A stretch of 64,000 nucleotides of DNA, from assembly GCF_018406605.1 (NCBI RefSeq), contig NZ_AP024545.1:2480001-2544000 (forward strand), read 5' to 3'. A program made the translations under genes and the position numbers. The notes under the pieces were generated by a model. It saw only the letters and a list, made by a program, of their open reading frames with translations, was not told the origin of the DNA and made no database searches. The DNA is from Noviluteimonas caseinilytica. Its GTDB lineage: Bacteria; Pseudomonadota; Gammaproteobacteria; Xanthomonadales; Xanthomonadaceae. Positions 1 through 10,661 of this stretch are shown here, one piece after another; positions within the stretch are counted from its first letter, which is position 1; every line of letters begins with the position of its first letter.

Positions 1-14
1 GACTGACCCGACGT

Positions 15-50
15 CCTCCCCGCTGGCTATGGGATGGCACAGCGGGGAGG
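15..50 (+). terminator. Hairpin between recA end and recX
   Basis: A perfect 11-bp inverted repeat (15-25 and 40-50) has a 14-nt loop and no T-run. In other proteobacteria a leaky terminator separates recA from recX, so this is probably an attenuating terminator. The only usable recX ATG (29) lies in the loop. The bases at 1-6 read GAC TGA and could be the recA stop, but recA itself is outside the window. Confidence 0.6.
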
Positions 51-601
51 GCGATCGGGACCAGGCGGATGCACGCGAAGCCGCGGATGCGTCGTCGGAG
101 GCCTCGGCCGCCGACGCGCGCAAACCCGACGATCGCCCCGCACGCCGCAAGCGTCCCGAAGCCACGCCTGCCCAGCGCGCCCTCGGCCTGCTGGTCCGGC
201 GCGAACACTCCCGCCGCGAGCTGACGCGCAAGCTCACCGCGCGCGGCGTGGAGGTCGATGCCGCCGTCGCGGCCGTCGACAAGATGCAGGCGGCCGGTTG
301 GCAGGATGACGGCCGCTTTGCGGAACAACTCATCCGTAGCCGGGCGGCCACCGGCTACGGCCCGGTCCGCATCCGCGCCGAACTGGCCATGCACGGCCTC
401 CCGCGCGAAGCGGTCTCCACCGCGATGGAATCGGCCGAAGCCGACTGGCCCTCGCTCGCCCGCGACCTGGTGCAACGCCGCTTCGGCCCCGCCGTCGCCG
501 ACGATCGCGACCTCCGCTACAAGGCCGCCGATTGGCTGCTGCGCCGCGGTTTTTCCAACGACCACGTCCGGGCCGCGACCCGCTTCGATCCCGACGACTG
601 A
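29..601 (+). CDS. recX: Regulatory protein RecX
   Basis: This is a 190-aa RecX-family protein; RecX binds RecA filaments and limits recombinase activity. The RecX three-helix repeat region begins near residue 46 ([20 protein letters not shown]), with later repeats around [20 protein letters not shown] and the C-terminal [20 protein letters not shown]. The first 45 residues are low-complexity Asp/Ala/Arg/Lys, longer than usual. No in-frame start lies between ATG 29 and the conserved domain, so the extension is probably real. The start has no visible Shine-Dalgarno and lies in the loop of the 15-50 hairpin, so translation may depend on how that RNA folds. The position between a presumed recA end and alaS matches the usual recA-recX-alaS order. 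Confidence 0.92.
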   Translation: MGWHSGEGDRDQADAREAADASSEASAADARKPDDRPARRKRPEATPAQRALGLLVRREHSRRELTRKLTARGVEVDAAVAAVDKMQAAGWQDDGRFAEQLIRSRAATGYGPVRIRAELAMHGLPREAVSTAMESAEADWPSLARDLVQRRFGPAVADDRDLRYKAADWLLRRGFSNDHVRAATRFDPDD

Positions 602-769
602 GCCCGCGGCCGCACCGATCGCAGCCGATCGCGGAACCACGCGTTTCACCCACGACCTGACGGCATTCCGGCCGGGCTGATACGCTTCGCCCCTCCCGGA
701 GCGCAGGCTCCGCGTCCGCCCCCGGCGACGCGGCCGCCGTCGCGCCCGCGTTCCCCTTCCGGTCGCCGC

Positions 770-3436
<2,667 letters not shown>

Positions 3437-3453
3437 GGCATGACGTCCTGCGG

Positions 3454-3483
3454 TTGTCTGGCCCCGGCCCTGCGACCTATGAT
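3454..3483 (+). promoter_or_regulatory. Candidate sigma-70 promoter for csrA
   Basis: TTGTCT (3454-3459) and TATGAT (3478-3483) are separated by 18 bp, just downstream of the alaS stop. This would give a leader of roughly 80 nt before the csrA ATG. Confidence 0.5.
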
Positions 3484-3504
3484 CGTTCAGCTTCGCGCAC
3501 CAAT

Positions 3505-3566
3505 GGATGTGCCCCGCCGCGATTTCGCGGCGGAACGGACCAGCGGGATGGCCGCTGGCGAAGGAG
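3505..3566 (+). promoter_or_regulatory. csrA leader with five GGA motifs and two hairpins
   Basis: GGA triplets occur at 3505-3507, 3532-3534, 3537-3539, 3546-3548 and 3563-3565. The last is inside the Shine-Dalgarno AAGGAG. A perfect 8-bp hairpin (3514-3521/3526-3533, loop ATTT) is followed by a 5-bp hairpin (3542-3546/3552-3556, loop GATGG). GGA in or near loops is the known CsrA/RsmA target, and E. coli CsrA represses its own translation this way. Autoregulation here is inferred. Confidence 0.5.
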
Positions 3567-3572
3567 AGCCAC

Positions 3573-3779
3573 ATGTTGATCCTGACTCGGCGAGTCGGCG
3601 AAACCCTGATGATCGGCGACTCGGTCACCGTCACGGTCCTGGGCGTTAAAGGCAACCAGGTCCGCATCGGCATCACCGCGCCGAAGGACGTTGCCGTGCA
3701 TCGCGAAGAGATCTACCAGCGAATCCAGCGCGGCGAAGAGCCGGGCGACGGCAAATCCGGTTTGCCGGGCACGGAGTGA
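3573..3779 (+). CDS. csrA: Carbon storage regulator CsrA/RsmA
   Basis: This 68-aa RNA-binding translational regulator dimerises and binds GGA motifs in mRNA leaders, usually blocking ribosome entry. The sequence starts [16 protein letters not shown] and contains the conserved [10 protein letters not shown], which includes the RNA-contacting arginine. The family is usually 60-70 residues; the variable tail here ends [14 protein letters not shown] 3573 is chosen over an upstream in-frame start because it follows a strong AAGGAG (3561-3566) at proper spacing and gives the canonical N-terminus. It lies between alaS and tRNA-Ser, as in E. coli alaS-csrA-serV. Confidence 0.98.
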   Translation: MLILTRRVGETLMIGDSVTVTVLGVKGNQVRIGITAPKDVAVHREEIYQRIQRGEEPGDGKSGLPGTE

Positions 3780-3817
3780 ATCTGTATCCTTCGCCGGCAC
3801 TTCGATGAAGTGCCTCC

Positions 3818-3910
3818 GGAGACTTGCCCGAGAGGCCGAAGGGGCTCCCCTGCTAAGGGAGTATGGGGTCAAAAGCTCCATCGAGGGTTCGAATCCCTCA
3901 GTCTCCGCCA
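3818..3910 (+). tRNA. tRNA-Ser(GCU)
   Basis: This is a 93-nt tRNA with a long variable arm, as serine tRNAs have. The acceptor GGAGACT (3818-3824) pairs with AGTCTCC (3900-3906), the discriminator is G, and CCA is encoded (3908-3910). The anticodon GCT is at 3852-3854 in loop CTGCTAA, and GGTTCGAATCC forms the T arm. It reads AGC/AGU and starts 38 bp after the csrA stop, so it may be partly cotranscribed. Confidence 0.97.
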
Positions 3911-3955
3911 GTTACAAGTCACGACGAAAACTTGCATGGATTTTCAAAATGCACG

Positions 3956-3985
3956 TTGACGAAGTGATGACACGTTCTTCATAAT
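3956..3985 (+). promoter_or_regulatory. Promoter of tRNA-Arg(ACG)
   Basis: TTGACG (3956-3961) and CATAAT (3980-3985) are 18 bp apart. The expected start of transcription lies only a few bases before the mature tRNA 5' end at 3995. Confidence 0.6.
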
Positions 3986-3994
3986 TCCGCTCCT

Positions 3995-4071
3995 GCGCCC
4001 GTAGCTCAGCTGGATAGAGCACCAGGCTACGAACTTGGTGGTCGGGAGTTCGAATCTCTCCGGGCGCGCCA
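3995..4071 (+). tRNA. tRNA-Arg(ACG)
   Basis: The 77-nt tRNA has acceptor GCGCCCG (3995-4001) paired with CGGGCGC (4061-4067), discriminator G and encoded CCA (4069-4071). The anticodon ACG is at 4029-4031; A34 is expected to be converted to inosine by TadA to read CGU/CGC/CGA. It follows tRNA-Ser as in the E. coli serV-argV order. Its 3' end is part of the large palindrome downstream. Confidence 0.97.
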
Positions 4072-4129
4072 CTCCAAAGAAAAAGGCCGATGCTTAAACG
4101 CATCGGCCTTTTTCTTTGGGAGTGGCGCG
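4065..4129 (+). terminator. Terminator palindrome that includes the tRNA-Arg 3' end
   Basis: The central 20-bp perfect inverted repeat (4074-4093/4100-4119, loop TTAAAC) has the GC core GGCCGATGC flanked by A-rich and T-rich arms, so it can terminate in either direction. Outside it, CGCGCCACTCC (4065-4075, including the tRNA CCA) is repeated in inverse at 4119-4129, with one extra G. The whole gives a near-perfect stem of about 31 bp. Confidence 0.8.
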
Positions 4130-4237
4130 TCGGCGCGCTCAGCGCGCCGACCCAAAGTTTGCGCGGCAAACTTTGGGCCCCTGGCGGCATACCGCCAAAT
4201 ACCCCCGCTGTCGCGCGCCCCTTTTACTAAAAGGGGC
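4129..4237. repeat. Array of perfect hairpins
   Basis: Four more inverted repeats follow in close succession: 10 bp (4129-4138/4142-4151, loop TCA), 12 bp (4151-4162/4166-4177, loop GCG), 6 bp (4182-4187/4192-4197) and 9 bp (4217-4225/4229-4237, loop ACT). I see no open reading frame here. With the terminator, five hairpins occupy about 170 bp between tRNA-Arg and the 3' end of the next, opposing gene. The function is unknown. Confidence 0.75.
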
Positions 4238-4260
4238 TGGGGTCTCCGGATGGACGCGCG

Positions 4261-5172
4261 TTACTCGTTCGGTTGGGCGGCTTCGGAGGGGGACTGGGTC
4301 GCGTTGCGCTTTGCGAGTTGGGCTTCGCGGTGCGAGATGTAGACGTTCGCGGCGAAGATGATCGAGGCGCCGACGAAGGTCCACTTGTCCAGGCGTTCGT
4401 CGAACAGGAAGTAGCCGAAGACCGCGACGATCGGCAACTGCATGAAGCTGATGGGCGAGAGCGCGGACACCTCGCCGATCTTCAGCGCGCGCGTCCACAG
4501 CATGTGCCCGCCCGTGCCCATGAAGCCCGCGGCCACCACCCACAGCCAGGTGATCCCGCGCGGCCACTCCCACACGAACAGGGCGGGCAGGAACGACAGC
4601 GGCACCCACAGCATCGTCGTGTACAGCACGATGCGGTCCGCCGGCTCCACGCGCGAGAGCTGCTTGATCTGGATCGCGGCCAGGCCGCTCAGCACCGCCG
4701 CCGACAGCGCCACGAGCGTGCCGAGGGTGAAGTTGGCGCTGCCGGGCCGCACGATGATCAGCACGCCGATGAAGCCGACGACCACCGCGGCCCAGCGGCG
4801 CGCGCGCACCTGTTCGCCGAGCATCCACACCGCCGCGATGGTGACGAACAGGGGCGTGGAATACGACAGCGCGATCGCCTGCGCGAGCGGCAGGTGGCCG
4901 ATGGCCCAGAAGCCGCAGAACATCGACACCACGCCGATGACGCAACGGATGATGTAGCGGGGGAATTGCGTCGTCCGCAACAGCTGCGGCCCGTGGCGCA
5001 GCAACAACGGCAGGGCCGCGACGAGGCCGAAGAAATTGCGGAAGAACGCGATCTCGAAGGTGTGCAGCGACGCCGATGCCAGCTTGATCGCCACCGCCAT
5101 CAGCCCGAAGAAGCACGCGCTGCCCAGCATCAGCAGCGCAGCGCGCCAATGCGCGCCCGGCATCCGCGGCAT
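4261..5172 (-). CDS. EamA/DMT-family transporter
   Basis: This is a 303-aa inner-membrane protein with about ten hydrophobic segments in two EamA halves (ALLMLGSACFFGLMAVAIKLA at the N-terminus; AALVLSGLAA-like and GFMGTGGHMLWTRALK in the second half). It belongs to the drug/metabolite transporter superfamily; the substrate cannot be told from sequence. ATG 5172 lies 8 bp after the murB stop. A GTG at 5184, overlapping the murB TGA as GTGA, is a possible coupled start. It is the last gene of the pyrD-murB-eamA group and ends facing tRNA-Arg. Confidence 0.88.
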   Translation of the reverse strand: MPRMPGAHWRAALLMLGSACFFGLMAVAIKLASASLHTFEIAFFRNFFGLVAALPLLLRHGPQLLRTTQFPRYIIRCVIGVVSMFCGFWAIGHLPLAQAIALSYSTPLFVTIAAVWMLGEQVRARRWAAVVVGFIGVLIIVRPGSANFTLGTLVALSAAVLSGLAAIQIKQLSRVEPADRIVLYTTMLWVPLSFLPALFVWEWPRGITWLWVVAAGFMGTGGHMLWTRALKIGEVSALSPISFMQLPIVAVFGYFLFDERLDKWTFVGASIIFAANVYISHREAQLAKRNATQSPSEAAQPNE

Positions 5173-5180
5173 CGGCAGCG

Positions 5181-6239
5181 TCACCACGTGGCGCCGACGA
5201 TCCGCGGTTCGGGTTCGATGGGCACGCCGAAGCGTTCGTGCACCGACGCCGCGATGCGTCGCGCCAGGTCGAGCAGCTGCGCACCGGTCGCGCCGCCATG
5301 GTTCACCAGTACCAGCGCATGCGAGTCCGCGACGCCCGCGTCGCCATCGCGATGGCCCTTCCAGCCGCACTGGTCGATCAGCCACGCGGCGGACAACTTG
5401 CGCGTGCCTTCGCCGGCGCCGCGGAACATCGGCAGGCCCGGATGTTCGGCGTGCAACGCATCCGCCACCGCGACCGGCACGATCGGATTCTTGAAGAAGC
5501 TGCCCGCGTTCCCGATCACCGCCGGGTCCGGCAACTTGCGCCGGCGGATGCGGCACACGGCCTCGGCCACCTGCGATGCGCGCGGTGCGTCGATCCCCAT
5601 CGCCTTCAGCTCGTCGCCCACGCCCGAGTAATCCAGGCGCAACTGCGGCGTGCGCGACAGGCGGAAATCGACGGCGGTGACCAGCCAGCGATCCGGCGCA
5701 TGCTTGAACACGCTGTCGCGGTATGCGAAGGCGCAGTCTTCGGCCGTCAGCGTCGCCGTCGTGCGCGTCGCGCGTTCGAACACGTGCACCGCATGGATCG
5801 ACTCGCGCACTTCCACGCCGTACGCCCCGATGTTCTGGATCGGCGCCGCACCCACGGTGCCGGGAATCAGCGCGAGGTTCTCCAGGCCCGCCAGGCCGTG
5901 GCCCAGCGTCCACAGCACCAGCGCATGCCATTCCACGCCCGCGTCGGCGCGCACGATCGCCGTGTCGCCGTCATCTTCGAGGATCGCGATCGATTGCGCG
6001 CCCAGGCTCAGCACTGCACCCGGCGGATCGTCGGCGAACAGCAGGTTGCTGCCGCCGCCGAGCACCAGCACCGGTGCATCGCGCAACATCGCGTAACCGA
6101 ACAACTCCGGCAGCGCCGCGACGTCGGACACTTCCACGAGCATCGGCGCGCGCGCGGCCACCCCGAAGGTGTTGCGCGCATCGAGCCGGGCGTGCTCGAC
6201 GAGGCGATAGCCGCCGCCGACGTGGATCGCCTCAGGCAT
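5181..6239 (-). CDS. murB: UDP-N-acetylenolpyruvoylglucosamine reductase
   Basis: This 352-aa cytoplasmic FAD enzyme reduces UDP-GlcNAc-enolpyruvate to UDP-MurNAc with NADPH, in peptidoglycan precursor synthesis. Visible motifs are ARNTFGVAA and [10 protein letters not shown] in the FAD domain, the substrate-binding [16 protein letters not shown] with the catalytic serine, and the C-terminal EPRIVG with the conserved Glu. The length fits type I MurB. ATG 6239 is chosen for the N-terminus [13 protein letters not shown]; it overlaps the 3' end of pyrD by 8 bp, so the two are probably translationally coupled. Confidence 0.96.
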   Translation of the reverse strand: MPEAIHVGGGYRLVEHARLDARNTFGVAARAPMLVEVSDVAALPELFGYAMLRDAPVLVLGGGSNLLFADDPPGAVLSLGAQSIAILEDDGDTAIVRADAGVEWHALVLWTLGHGLAGLENLALIPGTVGAAPIQNIGAYGVEVRESIHAVHVFERATRTTATLTAEDCAFAYRDSVFKHAPDRWLVTAVDFRLSRTPQLRLDYSGVGDELKAMGIDAPRASQVAEAVCRIRRRKLPDPAVIGNAGSFFKNPIVPVAVADALHAEHPGLPMFRGAGEGTRKLSAAWLIDQCGWKGHRDGDAGVADSHALVLVNHGGATGAQLLDLARRIAASVHERFGVPIEPEPRIVGATW

Positions 6240-7290
6240 CGGGTGGCAGGTTCCCGCGGCTCGGCGCTTCCTTGCGGCGGCGCATCGCATCGACGGATTC
6301 GCCGATCAGCGCCGGCCCGCGATAGATCAGGCCCGTATACACCTGCACGAGCGACGCACCCGCCGCGGCCTTCGCCGCTGCATCCGCGCCGGACAGGATG
6401 CCGCCCACGCCCACCAGCGGGATGTGTTCCGGCAGGCGCGTGCGCAGCTTGCGCAGCACCAGCGTGGAGCGGCCCATCAGCGGTTCGCCCGAGAGGCCAC
6501 CGGCCTGGTCCGCGTGCCGCACGTGTTCCAGGCCGAAGCGCGACACCGTGGTGTTGGTGGCGATCACGCCATCGACTTCCAGGTCCGACAGCACGCGGCC
6601 GGCCGCATCGATGTCTTCGTCCGACAGGTCCGGCGCGATCTTCACCAGCATCGGCACGCGGCGCCCGTGCTGTGCGCCCAGGCGCTCCTGTGCTTCGCGC
6701 AGCGTGCCCACGAGGCGGCGCAGCTGCTGTTCTTCCTGCAGTTCGCGCAGCCCCGCGGTATTGGGCGAGGAAATGTTGACGGTGATGTAGTCGGCGAGCG
6801 GATACACGCGCTCCAGGCAGAACAGGTAATCGGATTCGGCCGATTCGTTCGGCGTGTCCTTGTTCTTGCCGATGTTGATGCCGAGCAATCCGCCGCGGCG
6901 ACGCGCGCGCGAGACGTTGGCCACCAGCGCATCCACGCCGTCGTTGTTGAAGCCCAGGCGATTGATGATCGCGCGCTGCGAGGGCAGGCGGAACATGCGC
7001 GGCTTCGGGTTGCCCGCCTGCGGCCGCGGCGTGGTGGTGCCGACTTCGACGAAGCCGAAACCCAGCGCCATCAGCGCATCGATGTGCGCGCCGTTCTTGT
7101 CCAGCCCCGCGGCCAGGCCCACCGGGTTGGGGAACTGCAGCCCGAACACCTTGACCGCGAGCGGCTTGGGCGCGCGCGCGAGCAACGGGTTGGTACCCGT
7201 GCGATACGCGGCTTCGAGGGCGGACAGGCCGAGCGCGTGCGCGCGCTCGGCGTCCAGCCCGAACAGGAAAGGCCTGGCGAGCCCGTACAT
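6232..7290 (-). CDS. pyrD: Dihydroorotate dehydrogenase (quinone)
   Basis: This 352-aa class 2 enzyme oxidises dihydroorotate to orotate in pyrimidine synthesis, passing electrons through FMN to the quinone pool. The N-terminal amphipathic segment ([21 protein letters not shown]) associates it with the inner membrane. FMN and active-site motifs include [26 protein letters not shown] with the catalytic Ser region, IATNTTVSR and GVGGI. It is the first gene of a pyrD-murB-eamA run and starts 12 bp from the preceding ALDH stop. Confidence 0.97.
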   Translation of the reverse strand: MYGLARPFLFGLDAERAHALGLSALEAAYRTGTNPLLARAPKPLAVKVFGLQFPNPVGLAAGLDKNGAHIDALMALGFGFVEVGTTTPRPQAGNPKPRMFRLPSQRAIINRLGFNNDGVDALVANVSRARRRGGLLGINIGKNKDTPNESAESDYLFCLERVYPLADYITVNISSPNTAGLRELQEEQQLRRLVGTLREAQERLGAQHGRRVPMLVKIAPDLSDEDIDAAGRVLSDLEVDGVIATNTTVSRFGLEHVRHADQAGGLSGEPLMGRSTLVLRKLRTRLPEHIPLVGVGGILSGADAAAKAAAGASLVQVYTGLIYRGPALIGESVDAMRRRKEAPSRGNLPPDA

Positions 7291-7302
7291 GCGGTCAGTG
7301 GC

Positions 7303-8835
7303 TCACAGGTCGAACTTGATGCCTTGCGCCAGCGGCAGCGCATCGGAGTAGTTGATCGTGTTCGTCTGTCGGCGCATGTAAGCCTTCCACGCATCCGAAC
7401 CCGATTCCCGGCCACCGCCGGTTTCCTTCTCGCCGCCGAACGCGCCGCCGATCTCCGCACCCGAGGTGCCGATGTTGACGTTGGCGATGCCGCAATCCGA
7501 CCCCGACGCGGCCAGGTAGGCCTCGGCCGCCTTGAGGTCGGTGGTGAAGATGGAGGACGACAGGCCCTGCGGCACGGCGTTCTGCATCGCGATGGCTTCA
7601 TCCAGCGCCTTGAACTTCATGACGTAGAGGATCGGCGCGAACGTTTCGTGCTGCACGATCTCCGCGTCGTTGGTCAGGCCCGTCACGATCGCCGGCAGCA
7701 CGAAGTTGCCCTTGCCCTCGATCGCGGTGCCGCCGGTTTCGATCTTGCCGCCGGCCGCGCGGGCCTTGGCGATCGAATCCAGGTACGCATCGACGCCGTC
7801 GCGGCTGTTGAGCGGGCCCATCAGGTTGGCCGGATCCGTCGGGTCGCCGATTTTCTTTTCGACCTGCTTGTACGCGGTGACCAGCTTGGCCAGCACGTCG
7901 TCGTAGATGGACTCGTGCACGATCAGGCGGCGCGTGGTGGTGCAGCGCTGGCCCGCGGTGCCGACGGCGCCGAACACGATCGCCGGGATCGCCAGCTTCA
8001 GCTCCGCCGACTTGTCCACGATGATCGCGTTGTTGCCGCCCAGCTCCAGCAACGAGCGGCCCATGCGGCGGGCGACGCGCTCGCCGACGATGCGGCCGAC
8101 CTTGGTGGAACCGGTGAACGAGATCAGCGGGATGCGCTTGTCGTCGACGAAGGTCGAGGCGAGCTCGGTGCCCGCGTCGTTGAACAGGAAGAAGATGTCC
8201 GGGAAGCCGCCCTTCTTCAGCGCCTCGTTGCAGATCTTCATCGCCGCGATCGCCGACAGCGGCGTCTTGGGCGAGGGCTTCCAGATCGAGATGTCGCCGC
8301 ACACCGCGGCCACGAACGCATTCCACGCCCACACCGCGACGGGGAAGTTGAACGCGCTGATGATCCCGACGATGCCGATCGGGTGCCACTGCTCGTACAT
8401 GCGATGGCCCGGGCGCTCCGAATGCATCGTCAGGCCGTACAACTGGCGCGACAGGCCGACGGAGAATTCACCGATGTCGATCATTTCCTGGACTTCGCCG
8501 TCGCCTTCCGGCTTCGACTTGCCCATTTCCAGCGCGACCAGCGAGCCCAGCGCATCCTTGTGCGTGCGCAGCGCTTCGGCGCACAGGCGCACGGCTTCGC
8601 CGCGACGCGGCGCCGGCGTGGTGCGCCACACCTGGTAGGCCGCCTGCGCGCGCTCGACGATCGTGTCGTAGTCCGCCTGCGAGGAGGCGTGGACCTTCGC
8701 GAGCACCGCGCCGTCGGTGGGGTTCACCGGTTCCAGGACACCGGCATCCGTGGTCTTCGACCAGGTGTCGTTGCCGAGGAAAGTGCCGGATTCGATGTCG
8801 CGCAGGCCGAGCGCGGTCAGGACGGGATGGGTCAC
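7303..8835 (-). CDS. amaB: ALDH7-type aldehyde dehydrogenase (probable aminoadipate-semialdehyde dehydrogenase)
   Basis: This 510-aa NAD-dependent aldehyde dehydrogenase has the catalytic cysteine C298 in GQRCTTTRR and the general base E264 in LELGGNNA. The Rossmann motif FTGSTKVGR is also present. Overall sequence features ([38 protein letters not shown]) are those of the ALDH7 / L-piperideine-6-carboxylate dehydrogenase group, which oxidises alpha-aminoadipic semialdehyde in lysine catabolism. Substrate and symbol are inferred from family. No other lysine-degradation genes are adjacent. The leader holds a 7-bp hairpin (8876-8882/8887-8893) near the end of tRNA-Arg(CCU). Confidence 0.85.
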   Translation of the reverse strand: MTHPVLTALGLRDIESGTFLGNDTWSKTTDAGVLEPVNPTDGAVLAKVHASSQADYDTIVERAQAAYQVWRTTPAPRRGEAVRLCAEALRTHKDALGSLVALEMGKSKPEGDGEVQEMIDIGEFSVGLSRQLYGLTMHSERPGHRMYEQWHPIGIVGIISAFNFPVAVWAWNAFVAAVCGDISIWKPSPKTPLSAIAAMKICNEALKKGGFPDIFFLFNDAGTELASTFVDDKRIPLISFTGSTKVGRIVGERVARRMGRSLLELGGNNAIIVDKSAELKLAIPAIVFGAVGTAGQRCTTTRRLIVHESIYDDVLAKLVTAYKQVEKKIGDPTDPANLMGPLNSRDGVDAYLDSIAKARAAGGKIETGGTAIEGKGNFVLPAIVTGLTNDAEIVQHETFAPILYVMKFKALDEAIAMQNAVPQGLSSSIFTTDLKAAEAYLAASGSDCGIANVNIGTSGAEIGGAFGGEKETGGGRESGSDAWKAYMRRQTNTINYSDALPLAQGIKFDL

Positions 8836-8927
8836 GATAAAACTCCAATGGGGGAACGCTTTCGAAGTGAACAGTCCGCACAGGGATGTGCGGGCAGTAG
8901 CACATGGATGTGCGACCAGTACCGATG

Positions 8928-9001
8928 CGGCCCCGACACGATTCGAACGTGCGACCTGTCCCTTAGGAGGGGACCGCTCTATCCAACTGAGCTACGGGGC
9001 C
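8928..9001 (-). tRNA. tRNA-Arg(CCU)
   Basis: This minus-strand tRNA of 74 nt has acceptor arms at 8995-9001 (5') and 8929-8935 (3'), both read on the minus strand, with discriminator G at 8928. The anticodon CCT corresponds to 8965-8967, in loop CTCCTAA. CCA is not encoded, unlike the other three tRNAs here, so it must be added post-transcriptionally. It reads AGG. A GATAAT-like -10 on the minus strand lies at 9017-9022. Confidence 0.95.
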
Positions 9002-9017
9002 AAAGAAGCGGCGGCGA

Positions 9018-9848
9018 TTATCGCTCAAGCAGGGCCTCCACGGTCCGCGCGGGGTGTTTCATCCACGCGTAGTGGTCGGCGCGCACGCCAGGCGCGGCCT
9101 CCTCGACGACCGCGATCGACCGCGGCGCGGCGGGCATCTTCGCCAGCAGGGCCTCAAGGGACGTGCCGGGCGCGAGCCAGTCGTGGGCCATGCGGACCGC
9201 GCGGATCGGGACCGTCACGGACCGGAGCGCCGCTTCGAGATCGTCCACCCCGACCGCCGCGTAGCGCCCCGTGAGCCCGGTGCGCGACCAGTCGCGGACC
9301 ACGCCGCGTGCTTCCTCGCCGCCGAACCCGAGCCGGCGGCCCGGCAACTTGCCGCACAGCACCGCGATGGACCGCAGCGCCTGGTAGGCCATCGGCAGCC
9401 ACCAGCGCGTGCGCGGCGGGAAGGCGCGCCAGTCGGGCGTGCCGCTGGCGACGAGCCACAATTCGGACGCGACGCCGTGCGCGAGCCCGAGCCGGCAGCT
9501 CGCCAGCTGCCCGCCGAGGCTATGGCCGCCGACGATGCGGCGCAGGCCGGGCAGGGCGTGTTCGATCGCCGCTTCGCACGCGGGGAAGTCCTGCATCAGC
9601 AATGCGCGGTAGCCCCAGTCCTCGCGACGGCTCGCGCGCACGCTGCTGCTGCCCAGGCCGCGCCAGTCGTGCACGAACACCGCGATGCCGCGTTGCGCGA
9701 GCGCTTCGGCGAAGGGGAGGAAATGCCGCGCCGCGATCCCCATGCCGCCGAACCACAGCAACGTCGCGGTGGGCGAGGGCGGGATGCGGGCCTGCAGCTG
9801 CGATCGATGGCCGTCGGCGGAGACCACCGGCAGTTCGATCGCCTCCAT
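9018..9848 (-). CDS. Alpha/beta hydrolase
   Basis: This 276-aa protein has the alpha/beta hydrolase fold: oxyanion region LLWFGGMG, VFVHDWRGLGSS, and the nucleophile elbow GGHSLGGQ with S110. The C-terminal VRADHYAW probably carries the catalytic His. There is no signal peptide, so it is likely cytoplasmic; the substrate is unknown. ATG 9848 starts 2 bp after the thiD stop, so it is in the same transcription unit. The stop at 9018 is 16 bp from the tRNA-Arg 5' end. Confidence 0.85.
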   Translation of the reverse strand: MEAIELPVVSADGHRSQLQARIPPSPTATLLWFGGMGIAARHFLPFAEALAQRGIAVFVHDWRGLGSSSVRASRREDWGYRALLMQDFPACEAAIEHALPGLRRIVGGHSLGGQLASCRLGLAHGVASELWLVASGTPDWRAFPPRTRWWLPMAYQALRSIAVLCGKLPGRRLGFGGEEARGVVRDWSRTGLTGRYAAVGVDDLEAALRSVTVPIRAVRMAHDWLAPGTSLEALLAKMPAAPRSIAVVEEAAPGVRADHYAWMKHPARTVEALLER

Positions 9849-9850
9849 CG

Positions 9851-10657
9851 TCAGCGCGCCGCGCCGAAGTGATCCAGGACCACGATGTCGCCGCGGCCGG
9901 GGCGGTACCCCGACGCCAGCGCGCGATGCACGTAATCCGAGGCCGCGATGCAGGCCTCGCGCAGCGCGTCGCCGAGCGCCAGGCGCGCGGCGATGGCGGA
10001 GGCGAGCGTGCAGCCCGTACCGTGCGCTTCGAGTGCCAGGCGCGGATGCACGATCTCCTGCATGCCATGCGCATCGGCGAAGACATCCACGACCGCATCG
10101 CCCTGCGCCAGGTGGCCGCCTTTCAGCAGCACCGCACGCGCGCCGTGCGCGAGCAATGCACCGGCGGCGACATGCATCGATTCGACGTCGGTGATGCGCG
10201 CGCCGAGCAGCAATTCGGCTTCCGGCAGGTTCGGTGTCGCGATCGTCGCGCGCGGCAGCAGGCGCATGCGCAATGCATCGAGGGCGTCGTCGGCGAGCAG
10301 CTTCGCGCCCGACGTCGCCACCATCACCGGATCCAGCACCACCGGCACCGCGCAATGCGCCTCGAGCAACGCATCGACTTCGCGGATCACGTCGGTGGTC
10401 GCCAGCATCCCCAGCTTCACGACGCGGATGTCGAAATCGTCGAAGCACGCATCCACCTGCGCCCGCAGGAATTCCACCGGCGGCACGTGCACCGCCGTGA
10501 CGCCGCGCGTGTGCTGCGCCGTCAATGCGGCGATCGCCGACAGCCCGTGCACGCCGTGCGCGGCGAAGGTTTTCAGGTCGGCCTGGATGCCCGCGCCACC
10601 GCCGGAATCGGATCCGGCGATGGTCAACGCGGAGACGCGTGCGCTTCCCTGCGCCAT
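9851..10657 (-). CDS. thiD: Hydroxymethylpyrimidine/phosphomethylpyrimidine kinase
   Basis: This 268-aa ribokinase-family enzyme phosphorylates HMP and HMP-P in the thiamine pyrimidine branch. The N-terminal substrate region is [38 protein letters not shown] lies in the middle, and the C-terminal anion-hole motif is [13 protein letters not shown]. The length is typical. It lies 4 bp downstream of phoH and 2 bp before the hydrolase. I found no TPP riboswitch upstream and no other thi genes, so thiamine-responsive control is not visible here. Confidence 0.95.
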   Translation of the reverse strand: MAQGSARVSALTIAGSDSGGGAGIQADLKTFAAHGVHGLSAIAALTAQHTRGVTAVHVPPVEFLRAQVDACFDDFDIRVVKLGMLATTDVIREVDALLEAHCAVPVVLDPVMVATSGAKLLADDALDALRMRLLPRATIATPNLPEAELLLGARITDVESMHVAAGALLAHGARAVLLKGGHLAQGDAVVDVFADAHGMQEIVHPRLALEAHGTGCTLASAIAARLALGDALREACIAASDYVHRALASGYRPGRGDIVVLDHFGAAR

Positions 10658-10661
10658 GGCC

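Noticed and set aside
3818..4237. Integrated element at tRNA-Ser/tRNA-Arg
   Set aside because: No integrase, phage gene or direct repeat of a tRNA 3' end was found; only the inverse copy of the tRNA-Arg end is present.
6424..9072. Long plus-strand open frame opposite pyrD and the aldehyde dehydrogenase
   Set aside because: It is antisense to two genes with clear catalytic motifs, lacks any recognisable domain, and runs through the tRNA-Arg gene.
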